A stretch of DNA of 64,000 nt from Clostridium_AT radicumherbarum (GCF_045310525.1 NZ_JBJHZY010000001.1:744001-808000), one strand, 5' to 3'; positions 9,776-18,995 are shown, numbered from the stretch's first letter. Notes: generated by a model not told the origin, from the letters alone. Translations and numbers: made by a program.

Positions 9776-10510
9776 ATGAAAAAATTTATATGTGTTGTTA
9801 TTTGTCTATTCATAGGATATTCAATATTCTGGAGTGGCTTTTCAGTTAAAGGTCTGAAAGCTAACAATGTAAATAGTATGTCACTACAAAATTCAATTGA
9901 AAACAAAATTATACGATTCCATGTTATTGCAAATAGTGACAAAGCTGAAGACCAAGCTTTAAAACTGAAGGTTAGAGACAAAGTGCTTGAATATATTGCT
10001 CCTAAATTAAAGACATCTAAAAGTATAGAAGAATCCAGGCAAATTCTAATGCAAAACGATACTAACATTCAAAAAATAGCTGATAAAGTTATAAAGGATA
10101 ATGGATACTCTTATAAATCAGTTACGATGCTATCAAAGGAAGATTTTCCAGTTAAGACTTATGGAAATATTACTCTTCCCCAAGGTGAGTATGAAGCCTA
10201 TAGAATTATTATTGGAAATGGTTCTGGTCAAAACTGGTGGTGCGTAATGTTTCCACCCCTCTGTTTTATAGATATAACTAAAGGTGAAGTTTCATACAAG
10301 GAAACAGAAAAAGCTATGAAAGAGGTACTTTCACAAAATGAATATGAGGAAGTTGACAATACAAATTCACTTTCTAAGGATGGAAAGGAAGAAAAAAATA
10401 CAAATAAAGATTTAGGAAAGGCTAACACTGAAAATGCAGGAAAAGATACCACAGAAAAGTTAGAAATAAGATTTAAAATTTTGGATGAACTTAAAAAATT
10501 ATTTTCATAA
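9776..10510 (+). CDS. spoIIR: Stage II sporulation protein R
   Basis: SpoIIR is the forespore-made, secreted signal that triggers SpoIIGA cleavage of pro-sigma-E in the mother cell. This copy has 244 aa with an N-terminal signal or membrane segment (about 3-22), then the family core starting IIRFHVIANSDKAEDQALKL. The last ~60 residues form a charged, Asn/Lys/Glu-rich low-complexity linker plus a short helix, which is longer than the core needs. It has its own GGGGGATAAAAATG start region and a terminator behind it. Sigma-F control is expected from the family but I did not resolve a promoter. Confidence 0.92.
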   Translation: MKKFICVVICLFIGYSIFWSGFSVKGLKANNVNSMSLQNSIENKIIRFHVIANSDKAEDQALKLKVRDKVLEYIAPKLKTSKSIEESRQILMQNDTNIQKIADKVIKDNGYSYKSVTMLSKEDFPVKTYGNITLPQGEYEAYRIIIGNGSGQNWWCVMFPPLCFIDITKGEVSYKETEKAMKEVLSQNEYEEVDNTNSLSKDGKEEKNTNKDLGKANTENAGKDTTEKLEIRFKILDELKKLFS

Positions 10511-10517
10511 ATAATTA

Positions 10518-10552
10518 AGAAACTCGGCTTTATATGTCGAGTTTTTCTTTTC
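10518..10552 (+). terminator. Terminator after spoIIR
   Basis: The AACTCG / CGAGTT stem is followed by TTTTCTTTTC. Confidence 0.8.
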
Positions 10553-10617
10553 TTGGGTGAATAATAAAAATATAACTACAAATACTATGTGAAGAAATTT
10601 ATGGGAGGTAAAGTCCT

Positions 10618-11988
10618 ATGCAAATGACAAAAAAAAGAATTATATATACTATTGCGGTAACTTTAATTGTTGTATTCTCTACAACATTTGCTATTTTAAT
10701 GACTTTAGAGAGAACTGATTATAGAAACTATCTTCAAAGCGAATATAGTAAGAATATGCATGAATTAATAACTTCAGTAGAGAATATTAGAGTAGATTTA
10801 AGTAAAGCAGCTATAACAAATTCCAGGGAAGAAAAAATAATAACCTTTGAAGAAATTTTTAGATACAGTGCTACAGCTAATGATAAGTTGCATTCACTGC
10901 CAATTCCACAGCAAAATATTGAGAGTACAAGTAAATTTCTGTCTCAAGTAGGAGATTTCTGTTACACTTTAGTTAAGGCTTCCTCTGAAGGAAAAGATTT
11001 AAGTGATAAGGATTATAACAATATTGACAATTTGAAACAAGAAGCCTTGAAACTACAAAATGATCTAAATGTGGTGTTAGCTGATATAAGTGAAGGCAGG
11101 GTAAAATGGGGAGAAGTTAGGCAAAAGGCAACTGGTGTATTAGCAAGCGGAAACGAAGAAGCAGTTTCCACCCAATTTGCAAATATACAAAAGCAAATTG
11201 CAGCATATCCATCATTAATCTACGATGGCCCATTTTCTGATAATATTATGGATATAAAACCTAAAATAACTGCTCAAGCTGAAGTTTCTTTATCAGATGC
11301 AACTAATGTTGTTTATAAAGTTATAGGAAAAGAAAATATTGGAAAGATTGATAATGTTCCTAATGAGGGAAAAACTAAGATTCCTTCCTATCGCTTTAAT
11401 GTTACAATGAAAAACAGAAATGCTAAACAGAACACAGTTATATGCGAAATTAGTAAAAACGGAGGCAGGGTAGTTTATCTATTAGATAATAGATTAATTA
11501 ATAATCCAACAGTTGATTTAAAAAAAGCTGCTGACATAGGAGCTAAATATTTGCTTAATTTAGGCTATAAGAATATGATTACTGCCTATACTCTAAAATA
11601 TGATAATACTGCTATTATAAATTATGTATTTAAACAAAATGATATAGCAATTTATCCAGATCAAATTAAGCTAAAAATTGCATTAGATAATGGAAATATA
11701 ATAGGAATTGAATCCGAAAAATATTTAGTTTCTCATGAAGAAAATAGAAAACTTAATACCCCTAAAATTTCTGAAACAGAGGCTGAAGCTAAAGTTAGTA
11801 AGAGATTAAGCATTTCTACCAAAAGGCTTGCAGTAATTCCAACAGCAACTAATACAGAAATTCTTTGTTATGAGTTTGCAGGAAGTTATAAAAATGATAA
11901 ATTCATAGTTTACATTAATGCCCAAACAGGTTATGAACAAAGAATATTACAGATAATTAATACCCCAAACGGAGAACTTGCAATGTGA
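10618..11988 (+). CDS. ypeB: Germination protein YpeB
   Basis: YpeB (456 aa) is a spore membrane protein with an N-terminal anchor (about 8-28), an alpha-helical region and C-terminal PepSY-like repeats (about 265-450). In Bacillus it stabilises the cortex-lytic enzyme SleB in dormant spores. The ribosome site is GGGAGGT, 9 nt before ATG. SleB is usually encoded beside ypeB, but spoIIR occupies the upstream position and ddl lies downstream, so the partner must be elsewhere or absent. A terminator follows. Confidence 0.88.
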   Translation: MQMTKKRIIYTIAVTLIVVFSTTFAILMTLERTDYRNYLQSEYSKNMHELITSVENIRVDLSKAAITNSREEKIITFEEIFRYSATANDKLHSLPIPQQNIESTSKFLSQVGDFCYTLVKASSEGKDLSDKDYNNIDNLKQEALKLQNDLNVVLADISEGRVKWGEVRQKATGVLASGNEEAVSTQFANIQKQIAAYPSLIYDGPFSDNIMDIKPKITAQAEVSLSDATNVVYKVIGKENIGKIDNVPNEGKTKIPSYRFNVTMKNRNAKQNTVICEISKNGGRVVYLLDNRLINNPTVDLKKAADIGAKYLLNLGYKNMITAYTLKYDNTAIINYVFKQNDIAIYPDQIKLKIALDNGNIIGIESEKYLVSHEENRKLNTPKISETEAEAKVSKRLSISTKRLAVIPTATNTEILCYEFAGSYKNDKFIVYINAQTGYEQRILQIINTPNGELAM

Positions 11989-11995
11989 GATATGG

Positions 11996-12031
11996 TGAGC
12001 CACGGGGACGTTTCTCGTGGCTCATTTTTAT
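11996..12031 (+). terminator. Terminator after ypeB
   Basis: A perfect 9-bp stem, TGAGCCACG / CGTGGCTCA, is followed by TTTTTA. Confidence 0.88.
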
Positions 12032-12101
12032 GTAGCAATCTACTTGTATTATGATATAATGATTAATGAATAAATATTAAGATATACAAGGAGCTGAAAG
12101 T

Positions 12102-13133
12102 ATGAAGAAAAAGGTTGCTGTATTATTTGGTGGTCAATCTACTGAACATGAGGTTTCAAGGGTTTCTGCTGCCTCAGTACTTAGAAATATCGATGTTGCT
12201 AAATATGACATATATCCAATTGGCATATCAAAAGAAGGAAAATGGTTTGAATATAATGGAAAAGTAGAAAATATAGAAAATGGAAAATGGGAAAGTGATG
12301 AATTTTACAAAGTGTCTGAAGGACAAAAAATATTATTTAATAATGAAGTTGATGTAGTATTTCCAGTATTACATGGATTATATGGAGAAGATGGAACTAT
12401 TCAAGGTATGTGTAAGCTGTTAAATATACCATGTGTTGGACCTGGAGTTATGTCTTCAGCTATTTGTATGGACAAGATTTACACAAAATACCTTCTGGAG
12501 AGGTTTGGAGTAAGGCAGGCTGAATATGTAGTTGTAAATGCCTATGAATATGAAGAAGATAATAAAAAAATATTGAATAAAATTGACGAAACACTTAAAT
12601 TCCCTGTATTTATTAAACCTTCTAACAGTGGATCTTCTGTAGGAATAACAAAGGCACATAACTTAGAAGAATTAAAGGAAGGTATAGTACTTGCATTAAA
12701 ACATGATAGGAAGGTTCTAGTTGAAAGAGGGATAAATGCAAGAGAGGTAGAAGTTGCTGTATTGGGTAACGATTATCCTGAAGCGGCTGTCCCTGGAGAA
12801 ATTATTCCAGCAAAAGAATTTTATGATTATGAGGCAAAATATAATAATGTAGCTTCAAAGCTTTTAATACCTGCTGATTTAGAAGAAGCAAAATTAGAAG
12901 AAGTAAAAGCAGCGGCTATAAATATATATAAAATATTAGATTGCGCTGGAATGGCAAGAGTGGATTTTCTTGTAGATAAAGATACAAAGGAAATTTATTT
13001 AAATGAAGTTAATACTATACCTGGTTTTACTAGCATTAGTATGTATCCTAAAATGTGGCAGGCTGCTGGTAAAAGCTATAGTAAGCTTATTGATGAATTA
13101 ATAGAATTAGCAGTAGCTAGGAATAACTGTTAG
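12102..13133 (+). CDS. ddl: D-alanine--D-alanine ligase
   Basis: This ATP-grasp enzyme (343 aa) joins two D-Ala for peptidoglycan precursors. The N-terminal LFGGQSTEHEVSRVSA, the central FIKPSNSGSSVGITKA and the C-terminal LNEVNTIPGFTSISMYPKMW are all family motifs. LNEVNT supplies metal ligands. The ribosome site is AAGGAGCTG. The next gene (DUF1934) starts 22 nt later and is probably co-transcribed. Confidence 0.96.
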   Translation: MKKKVAVLFGGQSTEHEVSRVSAASVLRNIDVAKYDIYPIGISKEGKWFEYNGKVENIENGKWESDEFYKVSEGQKILFNNEVDVVFPVLHGLYGEDGTIQGMCKLLNIPCVGPGVMSSAICMDKIYTKYLLERFGVRQAEYVVVNAYEYEEDNKKILNKIDETLKFPVFIKPSNSGSSVGITKAHNLEELKEGIVLALKHDRKVLVERGINAREVEVAVLGNDYPEAAVPGEIIPAKEFYDYEAKYNNVASKLLIPADLEEAKLEEVKAAAINIYKILDCAGMARVDFLVDKDTKEIYLNEVNTIPGFTSISMYPKMWQAAGKSYSKLIDELIELAVARNNC

Positions 13134-13154
13134 TAAAAGGGAGGTAGTAAAATA

Positions 13155-13568
13155 TTGAATAAAAAGGCCGTAATAACCATTTCAAGTCAGCAGAATAATG
13201 TGGAGGACAGTAGAATTGAAGTAGTTTCTCCTGGTGAATTTTATAAAGACAAGGAAGCCTATTGTGCTGAGTATGATGAAACTGAGATTTCAGGTATGGA
13301 GGGTACTAGGACTACTTTAAGAGTTGCTCCAGAAAAATTTACATTATTAAGAGTTGGTACAACAAATGCAGAGATGAATTTCCAAAAGAATGGCAATGCA
13401 TTAACTATATATAATACCCCTTATGGAGTTATTGAAATGAAGATTGAAACATTAGATTTAAAAATCAATGTAGGTGAATCTGGTGGAGATATATTAGTTA
13501 ATTATAATCTTATTATTAGTGGAGAAAAGCCACAAAACACAATATTGAAGGTTAATATTAAGGCATAA
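13155..13568 (+). CDS. DUF1934 family beta-barrel protein (YwiB-like)
   Basis: This 137-aa protein is predicted to be mostly beta strand. The segments TLRVAPEKFTLLRVGTTNAE and NTPYGVIEMKIETLDLKIN match the DUF1934/YwiB family, small calycin-like barrels of unknown function. The TTG start follows GGGAGGTAGTAAAATA. Its position behind ddl is consistent with a cell-envelope or housekeeping role, but nothing in the sequence proves this. Confidence 0.8.
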   Translation: MNKKAVITISSQQNNVEDSRIEVVSPGEFYKDKEAYCAEYDETEISGMEGTRTTLRVAPEKFTLLRVGTTNAEMNFQKNGNALTIYNTPYGVIEMKIETLDLKINVGESGGDILVNYNLIISGEKPQNTILKVNIKA

Positions 13569-13614
13569 AGAAATACACAAAGCATTATTTAGAAAATACA
13601 AAGGGGGGGAACGC

Positions 13615-14565
13615 ATGAGGACAATAGCTACTGCCAAATACAATTTTCATCATATTATTGGAAACAGCGAAGCCTTAATATGTTGTAAGGATAAAGCAGT
13701 AAGGGCCTCTAAAACTTCTTCCCCTATACTTATTTATGGAGAAACAGGTACAGGAAAAGAATTATTTATACAAGCTATACATAATAATTCGGATCGAAGT
13801 AATAAGCCCTTTATAGCACAAAATTGTGCAGCTATTCCCAGTAATTTACTTGAAGGAATACTTTTTGGAATAACAAAGGGAGCCTTTACAGGAGCTGAGG
13901 ATAAAAAAGGCATATTTGAATTAGCAAATGGTGGCACCTTATATTTAGATGAACTCAATTCAATGCCTATTGAGCTTCAGGGGAAACTTTTACGAGTATT
14001 ACAGGATGGTACTGTTAGAAGATTAGGCAGTTCTATAAATAAAAGCGTAGATACTAGATTAATAGTATCATTAAATGAATGGCCAGAGCTATTAATTGAA
14101 GAAGGAAAGCTTAGAAAAGATCTATATTATAGATTAAACGTAGTAAGAATTGATTTACCTCCCTTAAGATATAGAAAAGAAGATATACCTCTAATTACTG
14201 AATACTTTATTAAAAAATTTAATAAAAAATTTCATGCATCTATTGATGGAATAGATGCATCCTCCCTGGAAAAATTAATCTACTTAGAATGGCAGGGAAA
14301 TGTAAGAGAGCTTGAACATGTAATTGAAGGTGTTTTTAACTTAAAGCAAAAGGGCAAAATAAATGATAATGATTTGGAGTATATTGGACTCAACATAGTA
14401 AATAGAAATATGTCCCTCAAAAGTAAAGTGGAAGAAATAGAAAAATCCTATATTAAAGAAGCACTTATTATTAATAAATACAACATTTCTAAGGCTGCTG
14501 ATTTTTTACAAATACCACGGCAGACCTTACAAAGCAAGATAAAAAAATATAATATTCATAATTAG
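13615..14565 (+). CDS. Sigma-54-dependent activator lacking a sensory domain
   Basis: This 316-aa enhancer-binding protein consists of an AAA+ domain and a Fis-type helix-turn-helix only. Walker A is GETGTGKE (about 42-49), the sigma-54-contacting loop GAFTGA is intact (about 89-94) and Walker B is GGTLYLDELNS. The C-terminal HTH is ISKAADFLQIPRQTLQSKIK. The usual ESELFGH segment before the GAFTGA loop reads EGILFGI. Only about 20 residues precede the AAA+ domain, so there is no PAS, GAF or receiver domain; regulation must come from expression level, partner proteins or an ATPase-bound ligand. AAGGGGGGG precedes the ATG. The target promoters are unknown. Confidence 0.85.
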   Translation: MRTIATAKYNFHHIIGNSEALICCKDKAVRASKTSSPILIYGETGTGKELFIQAIHNNSDRSNKPFIAQNCAAIPSNLLEGILFGITKGAFTGAEDKKGIFELANGGTLYLDELNSMPIELQGKLLRVLQDGTVRRLGSSINKSVDTRLIVSLNEWPELLIEEGKLRKDLYYRLNVVRIDLPPLRYRKEDIPLITEYFIKKFNKKFHASIDGIDASSLEKLIYLEWQGNVRELEHVIEGVFNLKQKGKINDNDLEYIGLNIVNRNMSLKSKVEEIEKSYIKEALIINKYNISKAADFLQIPRQTLQSKIKKYNIHN

Positions 14566-14596
14566 GGAAGAAATTAACTTCCTTTTTTATTTTTAA
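14564..14596 (+). terminator. Probable short terminator after the sigma-54 activator
   Basis: A GGAAG / CTTCC stem with a 7-nt loop is followed by TTTTTTATTTTT; the stem is short. Confidence 0.6.
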
Positions 14597-14903
14597 ATTT
14601 GTAATTAATCCGAATTTTATGATTTTCATAATTTATTGGGGAAAAGGGTATATTATTTGATGATAATAGTGAAAAATAAGAGATATTACTAAATCTAGAA
14701 GCGAATATGGAGCTGTAAAAAGAATTGATAGCAAGCTTTAATAAAAATTTTGATGAAAAGCAAAAAAAATATAGCAAAAAATAAAAAGATATGTTATCAT
14801 ATTATAGTATTTTAAAAAAACATAACAATAATTCCATTTTATAGGGTAATTTCTATTATAATATGTGAAAAAGAACTTGTCAACTAATTTTTAAAAAAAT
14901 ACT
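14597..14903 (+). other. Intergenic region upstream of pyrG
   Basis: This is about 300 bases of AT-rich sequence without a credible gene. A TATAAT at 14857-14862 is a plausible -10 for pyrG, but its -35 is poor. I see no attenuator hairpin and no G-run at the predicted transcription start, so the B. subtilis-type CTP-sensing pyrG attenuator is not evident. Confidence 0.5.
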
Positions 14904-14936
14904 AGGGGGTGAATATTGCTTCAAAAATACATTTGA
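14904..14936 (+). promoter_or_regulatory. Possible pyrG leader mini-ORF with its own ribosome site
   Basis: AGGGGGTG (14904-14911), the only strong Shine-Dalgarno near pyrG, is 36 nt from the pyrG ATG, too far to serve it directly. It is correctly spaced for TTG at 14916, which opens a six-codon frame (MLQKYI) ending TGA at 14936, 11 nt before pyrG. CTTCAA / TTGAAG inside it can form a small hairpin. Either a coupled leader peptide or a hairpin that brings the ribosome site closer would explain the layout. Confidence 0.4.
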
Positions 14937-14947
14937 AGTAATAGCTT

Positions 14948-16558
14948 ATGAAAAATACAAAATATATATTCGTCACTGGTGGAGTAGTTTCATCACTTGG
15001 AAAAGGGATAACTGCAGCATCCTTAGGAAGACTTCTTAAAAATAGAGGAATAAAAGTTTCAATTCAAAAGTTTGATCCATATTTAAATGTTGACCCAGGA
15101 ACTATGAGTCCTTATCAGCATGGTGAGGTTTTTGTAACAGATGATGGAGCAGAAACTGATTTGGATCTAGGCCATTATGAGAGATTTATTGATGAAAATT
15201 TAAGTAAAAACAGCAACGTTACCACAGGAAAGGTGTATTGGTCAGTTATTTCCAAGGAAAGAAAGGGAGATTATCTAGGCGGTACAGTACAAGTAATTCC
15301 ACATATTACAAATGAAATAAAACAGAGGGTATATAGAGTTGCAAAGGAAAGAGAAATAGATGTAGTTATTACTGAAATTGGTGGAACTGTTGGTGACATT
15401 GAATCACTTCCTTTTTTAGAAGCGATTAGACAGATTAAATATGAAGTTGGAAGAGAAAATGTATGTTTTATTCATGTGACTCTTGTTCCATATTTAGGAA
15501 AGGCCGGAGAACTTAAAACTAAGCCAACTCAACATTCTGTTAAAGAATTAAGAGGTATAGGTATTCAACCTGATATAATTGTTTGTCGTTCTGAAAAACC
15601 TCTTTCTGAGGATTTAAAAGGCAAAATAGGATTATTCTGCAATATCGATGGAAGATCGGTAATTCAAAACCTTGATGCAGAAAATTTATATGAAGTACCA
15701 CTAATGCTTCATGAAGAAGGTTTAGATACTCTCGTTTGTGAAAAACTTAGTCTTCCATGTGGGAAAATAGATAACAATGAATGGATAGCTATGGTAAAGA
15801 AAATAAAGAACTTATCTAACAATGTAAATATTGCATTGGTTGGAAAATATGTAGAGCTTCATGATGCTTACATATCAGTTGTAGAAGCACTAAATCACGG
15901 CGGTTTAAGTAATGATGCAAATGTAAATATAAAATGGATAAATTCAGTTGACTTAGATAAGGAAAATGTAGGCACCTTACTAGCTGATGTGGATGGAATT
16001 TTAGTACCTGGTGGATTTGGTGACAGAGGTATTGAAGGAAAAATAGAAGCAATAAAATATGCTCGTGAAAACAAAGTACCTTTTCTTGGTATATGTCTTG
16101 GAATGCAGTGTGCTGTAATTGAATTTGCAAGAAATGTATTAGGCTTTAAAGATGCACATAGCTCAGAAATAAATCCAGAGACAAACTACCCAGTAATAGA
16201 TTTAATGCCAGATCAAAAGGATATAGATGAAATGGGCGGCACTATGAGGCTTGGCTTATATCCATGTAAACTGTCAAAGGAAAGCTTTGCTATAAAAGCC
16301 TATAATGAAGACTTAATATATGAAAGACATAGACATAGATATGAATTTAATAATGAATATAGAAAACCACTTACTGATGCTGGTTTAATACTTTCAGGAA
16401 CTAGTCCTGATGGAAGACTTGTGGAAATAGTAGAACTAAAAGATCATCCTTGGTTTGTTGGTGTTCAATTTCATCCTGAGCTAAAATCAAGACCAAATAG
16501 ACCTCATGCACTTTTTAAAGATTTTATAGAAGCTGCTATTAAAACTAAAACAAAATAA
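14948..16558 (+). CDS. pyrG: CTP synthase
   Basis: CTP synthase (536 aa) makes CTP from UTP, ATP and glutamine. The N-terminal synthetase domain starts KYIFVTGGVVSSLGKGITAA and contains the UTP-site HYERFIDENL. The C-terminal class I glutaminase has the nucleophile in PFLGICLGMQCAVIEFARN (Cys), and the His-Glu pair in VGVQFHPELKSRP. The length is normal. The start region is unusual; see the leader entry. Confidence 0.97.
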   Translation: MKNTKYIFVTGGVVSSLGKGITAASLGRLLKNRGIKVSIQKFDPYLNVDPGTMSPYQHGEVFVTDDGAETDLDLGHYERFIDENLSKNSNVTTGKVYWSVISKERKGDYLGGTVQVIPHITNEIKQRVYRVAKEREIDVVITEIGGTVGDIESLPFLEAIRQIKYEVGRENVCFIHVTLVPYLGKAGELKTKPTQHSVKELRGIGIQPDIIVCRSEKPLSEDLKGKIGLFCNIDGRSVIQNLDAENLYEVPLMLHEEGLDTLVCEKLSLPCGKIDNNEWIAMVKKIKNLSNNVNIALVGKYVELHDAYISVVEALNHGGLSNDANVNIKWINSVDLDKENVGTLLADVDGILVPGGFGDRGIEGKIEAIKYARENKVPFLGICLGMQCAVIEFARNVLGFKDAHSSEINPETNYPVIDLMPDQKDIDEMGGTMRLGLYPCKLSKESFAIKAYNEDLIYERHRHRYEFNNEYRKPLTDAGLILSGTSPDGRLVEIVELKDHPWFVGVQFHPELKSRPNRPHALFKDFIEAAIKTKTK

Positions 16559-16560
16559 TA

Positions 16561-16592
16561 AAAAAGATTCTCTTTTGAGAATCTTTTTTTTA
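16561..16592 (+). terminator. Terminator after pyrG
   Basis: A 12-bp AAAAAGATTCTC stem with a 4-nt loop is followed by a run of T. Confidence 0.9.
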
Positions 16593-16727
16593 TAAACTTG
16601 CAAAATTACATGTCGAATTAAAAATATGCCCTTAGACAAAGTGAAGTATTTTTTTTGAAGGAATTCCTTAAGATTTATAGAATTATTATATTAAAATAAA
16701 TTAAAAAATATTTTGGAGGCGAGAAAG

Positions 16728-17072
16728 GTGCTGATTAATTCTAAAATAAGCATTGCATTAAAGAACGCCTATGATCAATATGAAATTAAAGAGATATCTA
16801 TATTCGAAATTGAGAAGCTGGAAAAGGCTTTTCCCTGCATTCAGATTAATTCTAAAGGACATAAGCAATTTAGTTTTACAATAAAATGCCCTTTATGTGG
16901 AGAGGCACATTATTATAAATATAATATAAATGATTTTCTTAAAAGAGAAGTAATTATTGGTGGCTGCGAAACTTTGGGAGTACCTCTTTTTTATATTGGT
17001 AATGAAAGTAAAGTGCATGAAAGAATTAATAAGGTCAATGAGCAAAAAAGTGATTTAATAATTATGCTTTGA
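16728..17072 (+). CDS. Hypothetical protein with one CxxC motif
   Basis: I do not recognise this 114-aa protein. It has one CPLCG motif (about residue 53) followed by EAHYYKYNINDF, suggesting a half zinc-knuckle, and a later Cys in GGCETLGVPLFY. The GTG at 16728 is preferred over the upstream in-frame TTG (16713) because GGAGGCG lies exactly between them, 7 nt before GTG. It is monocistronic, with terminators on both sides, between pyrG and rho. Confidence 0.6.
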   Translation: MLINSKISIALKNAYDQYEIKEISIFEIEKLEKAFPCIQINSKGHKQFSFTIKCPLCGEAHYYKYNINDFLKREVIIGGCETLGVPLFYIGNESKVHERINKVNEQKSDLIIML

Positions 17073-17095
17073 GTGAATAAATTCACTCTTTTTAT
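17071..17095 (+). terminator. Terminator after the CxxC protein
   Basis: A perfect 8-bp stem, GAGTGAAT / ATTCACTC, with a 2-nt spacer is followed by TTTTTATTTT. The hairpin begins at the stop codon. Confidence 0.75.
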
Positions 17096-17226
17096 TTTAA
17101 AAATAAAAAAATGGATTAAAATCGTAAAATAGTATATAATGTATAAGGTATTACATTTCATGGTAGTTCTTTCTGAAATCCCGATAAAATTATAAATATA
17201 TAAGTGAATATTTGGAGGTGTATTGT

Positions 17227-18720
17227 TTGCTTAGCAAAGAATTGGAAGTTAAAACTCTAACAGAGCTTAGAGATATTGCTAAGGAGCTTGGTATAAAAAA
17301 TATATCAAAGTTTAAAAAAGCAGAGCTTATTGAAGAAATTAGCAAGGTTTCTCCTGCATCCATTGAAAAAAATGGGGTAGTTCTTAGAGAAAAAATAACT
17401 CCTAAAAAGGATGAAATAAAAGAAGAAACTGAAAAATCCTATGTAAAAAGTGAAGAAATAAAAGCTGATACAACGAATTTAACTCATGAACCTGCTCCAA
17501 GGCCTGAGCCTGTCATAGAAAAAGTTTCCTTTGAAGAAAAAAGAGAAAGGCTTAAAGAAATGATAGATGAATCTGATACTGCTAGGGGAGTATTAGATGT
17601 TATTGAAAATAGTTTTGGCTTTTTAAGAGGACAAAACTATCTTTCAGGACCAAATGACATCTATGTTTCTCCTTCACAAATTAGACGATTCAATTTAAGA
17701 ACAGGTGATATGGTTGAAGGTAAGGTGAGAACTCCTAAAGAAGGAGAAAAGTTTAAAGCTCTATTATATGTACAAGGGGTAAATGGTGAAAACCCTGAAA
17801 GAGCTGTTGGAAGAAAAAGATTTGAAACTTTAACTCCTATTTATCCTGAAGAAAGAATCAAATTAGAAACAAGTCCCTTAGATTTATCCTCTAGATTAAT
17901 GGATATTATTTCACCATTAGGTAAAGGACAAAGAGGTATAATAGTTGCACCTCCTAAGGCTGGTAAAACTACTCTTCTTAAAAAAGTTGCCAATAGCATT
18001 AGTAAAAATCACCCGGAAATAAAATTAATAGTTCTTTTAATAGATGAAAGACCTGAAGAGGTTACTGATATGCAGCGTTCTATTAATGGTGAAGTTATAT
18101 TTTCAACCTTTGATGAAGAACCAGATCATCATACAAAGGTTGCAGAAATGGTGCTTGAAAGAGCAAAGAGGATGGTAGAGCAAGGTCAGGACGTGGTTAT
18201 ATTATTAGACAGCATAACAAGGCTTTCTAGGGCCTACAATCTTACAATAACTCCAACGGGACGTACACTTTCTGGAGGATTAGATCCAGGAGCGCTTATA
18301 AATCCTAAAAAATTCTTTGGTGCTGCTAGAAATATTGAAGAAGGTGGAAGCCTTACTATTCTTGCCACAGCCCTTGTAGAAACAGGTAGCAGAATGGATG
18401 ATATGATTTTTGAAGAATTTAAGGGAACTGGCAATATGGAAGTCCACTTAGATAGGAAGCTTCAAGAAAGAAGAATTTTTCCTGCTATTGATATTTATAA
18501 ATCTGGTACAAGAAGAGAAGACTTACTTCTTACTTCTAAAGAGCAGGAGGTTATCTTTAATATAAGAAGGGTTATGTACAAAGAAAATAGTGCAGATTTA
18601 ATTACAGAAAAGCTAATTGAGCATATGGCAAAAACAAGAAATAATGATGATTTCTTAGAAATTTTTATGAAAAATGATATTTTAAGAAAAGATAATGGAA
18701 AAGAAAAATGGGAAAGGTAA
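17227..18720 (+). CDS. rho: Transcription termination factor Rho
   Basis: Rho is a hexameric RNA-dependent ATPase that releases RNA polymerase; this protein has 497 aa. It has a Rho_N domain (TLTELRDIAKELGIKNIS, then a KAELIEEI helix), a charged linker of about 70 residues, the cold-shock-like RNA-binding domain (GFLRGQNYLSGPNDIYVSPS) and the RecA-like motor with P-loop APPKAGKTTLLKK and Walker B VVILLDSITRLSRA. The TTG at 17227 is chosen over the in-frame TTG at 17212 because GGAGGTG lies between them with 6-nt spacing. Confidence 0.95.
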   Translation: MLSKELEVKTLTELRDIAKELGIKNISKFKKAELIEEISKVSPASIEKNGVVLREKITPKKDEIKEETEKSYVKSEEIKADTTNLTHEPAPRPEPVIEKVSFEEKRERLKEMIDESDTARGVLDVIENSFGFLRGQNYLSGPNDIYVSPSQIRRFNLRTGDMVEGKVRTPKEGEKFKALLYVQGVNGENPERAVGRKRFETLTPIYPEERIKLETSPLDLSSRLMDIISPLGKGQRGIIVAPPKAGKTTLLKKVANSISKNHPEIKLIVLLIDERPEEVTDMQRSINGEVIFSTFDEEPDHHTKVAEMVLERAKRMVEQGQDVVILLDSITRLSRAYNLTITPTGRTLSGGLDPGALINPKKFFGAARNIEEGGSLTILATALVETGSRMDDMIFEEFKGTGNMEVHLDRKLQERRIFPAIDIYKSGTRREDLLLTSKEQEVIFNIRRVMYKENSADLITEKLIEHMAKTRNNDDFLEIFMKNDILRKDNGKEKWER

Positions 18721-18740
18721 ATCCTTTCCCATTTTTTTAT
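18706..18740. terminator. Bidirectional terminator shared by rho and rpmE
   Basis: A 12-bp perfect stem (AAATGGGAAAGG / CCTTTCCCATTT) overlaps the end of rho. A T-run follows on the + strand and A/T-rich sequence on the - strand, where rpmE ends. Confidence 0.85.
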
Positions 18741-18943
18741 TCTGTAATATTGAACTTCTTTCTAAATTTCTCAACTCTTCCACCTACGTCAACAATCTTT
18801 TGACGTCCAGTGTAGAATGGATGGCATTTAGAGCATATTTCTACTTTTAGTTCTTTCTTAACAGAACCAGTTGTAAATGTGTTTCCACATGCACACTTAA
18901 CCACAGCGTCTTGGTGGTATTCTGGATGTATGCCTTCTCTCAT
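18737..18943 (-). CDS. rpmE: 50S ribosomal protein L31, zinc-binding form
   Basis: L31 (68 aa) is a small protein of the large ribosomal subunit. It has the C+ zinc form: CxC in KCACGNTF and CxxC in EICSKCHPFYTG. The start is the ATG of MREGIHPEYHQ; six more in-frame codons upstream are mostly the ribosome site AGAGGTG. Transcription is convergent with rho, from a near-consensus promoter. Confidence 0.95.
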   Translation of the reverse strand: MREGIHPEYHQDAVVKCACGNTFTTGSVKKELKVEICSKCHPFYTGRQKIVDVGGRVEKFRKKFNITE

Positions 18944-18995
18944 TTCATTCACCTCTTTCAATTATCGAATATGTTTCCATATTCTCAACTACTAG

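Noticed and set aside
13155..13568. Phage or toxin-like gene behind ddl
   Set aside because: The sequence fits the DUF1934/YwiB barrel family and the operon context is ordinary.
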